Origin: Corynebacterium sp. ES2730-CONJ
Lineage (GTDB): Bacteria > Actinomycetota > Actinomycetes > Mycobacteriales > Mycobacteriaceae
Direction: 5' to 3'
DNA length: 64,000 nucleotides
Assembly: GCF_024834055.1 (NCBI RefSeq)
Contig: NZ_JANUXZ010000002.1
Location: 248,001-312,000 of the forward strand
The notes under the pieces are model-generated. The model had not been told where the DNA came from. It did no database searches and was given only the letters and a program-made list of their open reading frames with translations. This document shows positions 63,813 to 64,000 of the stretch, one piece after another; the first letter of the stretch is position 1, and every line of letters begins with the position of its first letter. Both the position numbers and the translations under genes were made by a program.

Positions 63813-64000
63813 TTAAGCGCGTCGCTTCGCTAAGAATATTCCACCGAGAATCAGTAGTAGGGATGTGAGGAGCCACGACCACAGGCCCTGTCCACCAGTT
63901 TCTGGCAAGGTTCCTGACTGAACATTCATCACTACCAATTTCAGAGTATTATTTTGATCCACCGTCACCACAGTGCCGTCTTTCGCCTCGTCGAGAAGAC
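63813..64000 (-). CDS. LPETG-anchored surface protein, C-terminal end (5' part outside window)
   Basis: The last 61 codons of a cell-wall protein on the minus strand. The frame reads a beta-rich tail (GTVVTVDQNNTLKLVV), then LPETG, a membrane helix (WSWLLTSLLLILGGIFLA) and the positive tail KRRA before TAA. This is a canonical sortase signal, unlike the LPRSG and LAYTG signals of the pilus cassette. The tail before the motif resembles prealbumin-like adhesin ends. The function of the missing part is unknown. It sits upstream of rplJ, so surface genes flank rplJL on both sides. Confidence 0.85.
   Translation of the reverse strand, partial: LLDEAKDGTVVTVDQNNTLKLVVMNVQSGTLPETGGQGLWSWLLTSLLLILGGIFLAKRRA

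Overview
The window looks like part of a Corynebacterium chromosome, probably a host-associated facultative anaerobe. The support is: RpoB, RpoC, EF-Tu and ribosomal proteins of corynebacterial type; a SpaA-type sortase-assembled pilus locus; a maltose importer with the layout of corynebacterial MusEFGK/I; a KtrAB pair; an ammonium channel preceded by two AmtR-type boxes; and an anaerobic ribonucleotide reductase pair (nrdDG). The species cannot be named from the sequence alone. I saw no tRNA or rRNA gene, no CRISPR array and no insertion sequence.

Layout, left to right. (1) 1-7547, plus strand: the end of a catecholate siderophore operon, entC (cut by the window edge), entE, a stand-alone aryl carrier protein, a Fes-type esterase and a single-module EntF-like synthetase. 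(2) 7600-12753, minus strand: the S10 ribosomal operon (rpsJ-rplC-rplD-rplW-rplB-rpsS-rplV-rpsC-rplP-rpmC-rpsQ), with a long leader and a repeat-flanked promoter. (3) 13582-14547: a DUF5996 gene. (4) 15183-21058, plus strand: a peptide-type ABC importer (two permeases, a fused double ATPase and a binding lipoprotein). (5) 21117-26464, minus strand: a DUF421 membrane protein, then tuf, fusA, rpsG and rpsL. (6) 26742-40602: maltose/maltodextrin uptake and breakdown (musI, musG, musF, musE, alpha-glucosidase, pullulanase, musK and a DUF4032 kinase-like protein), interleaved with ktrAB and a DUF222/HNH gene. (7) 40879-44677, plus strand: amt, nrdD, nrdG. (8) 44755-52370, minus strand: rpoC and rpoB. 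(9) 52647-61624, minus strand: a DUF3068 protein and a pilus cassette (major pilin, class C sortase, LAYTG base pilin, large LPRSG tip protein). (10) 62051-63053, minus strand: rplL and rplJ with an L10-type attenuator. (11) The end of another LPETG surface protein at the right edge.

The main theme is that accessory gene blocks sit at breakpoints of the ribosomal/RNA polymerase operons. The siderophore genes follow rpsQ, where rplN would usually be. The transporter separates tuf from rpsJ. The sugar, potassium, nitrogen and nrd genes separate rpsL from rpoC. The pilus cassette separates rplL from rpoB. Each core block appears to have its own promoter and/or terminator, so the accessory blocks look transcriptionally insulated.

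The siderophore operon is the most unusual block. Residues visible in the adenylation domain of the EntF-like protein match the serine code of E. coli EntF, and the protein is about EntF length. A serine-trilactone catecholate (enterobactin-type) product is therefore predicted, rather than a bacillibactin/corynebactin type. This is inference from sequence only.
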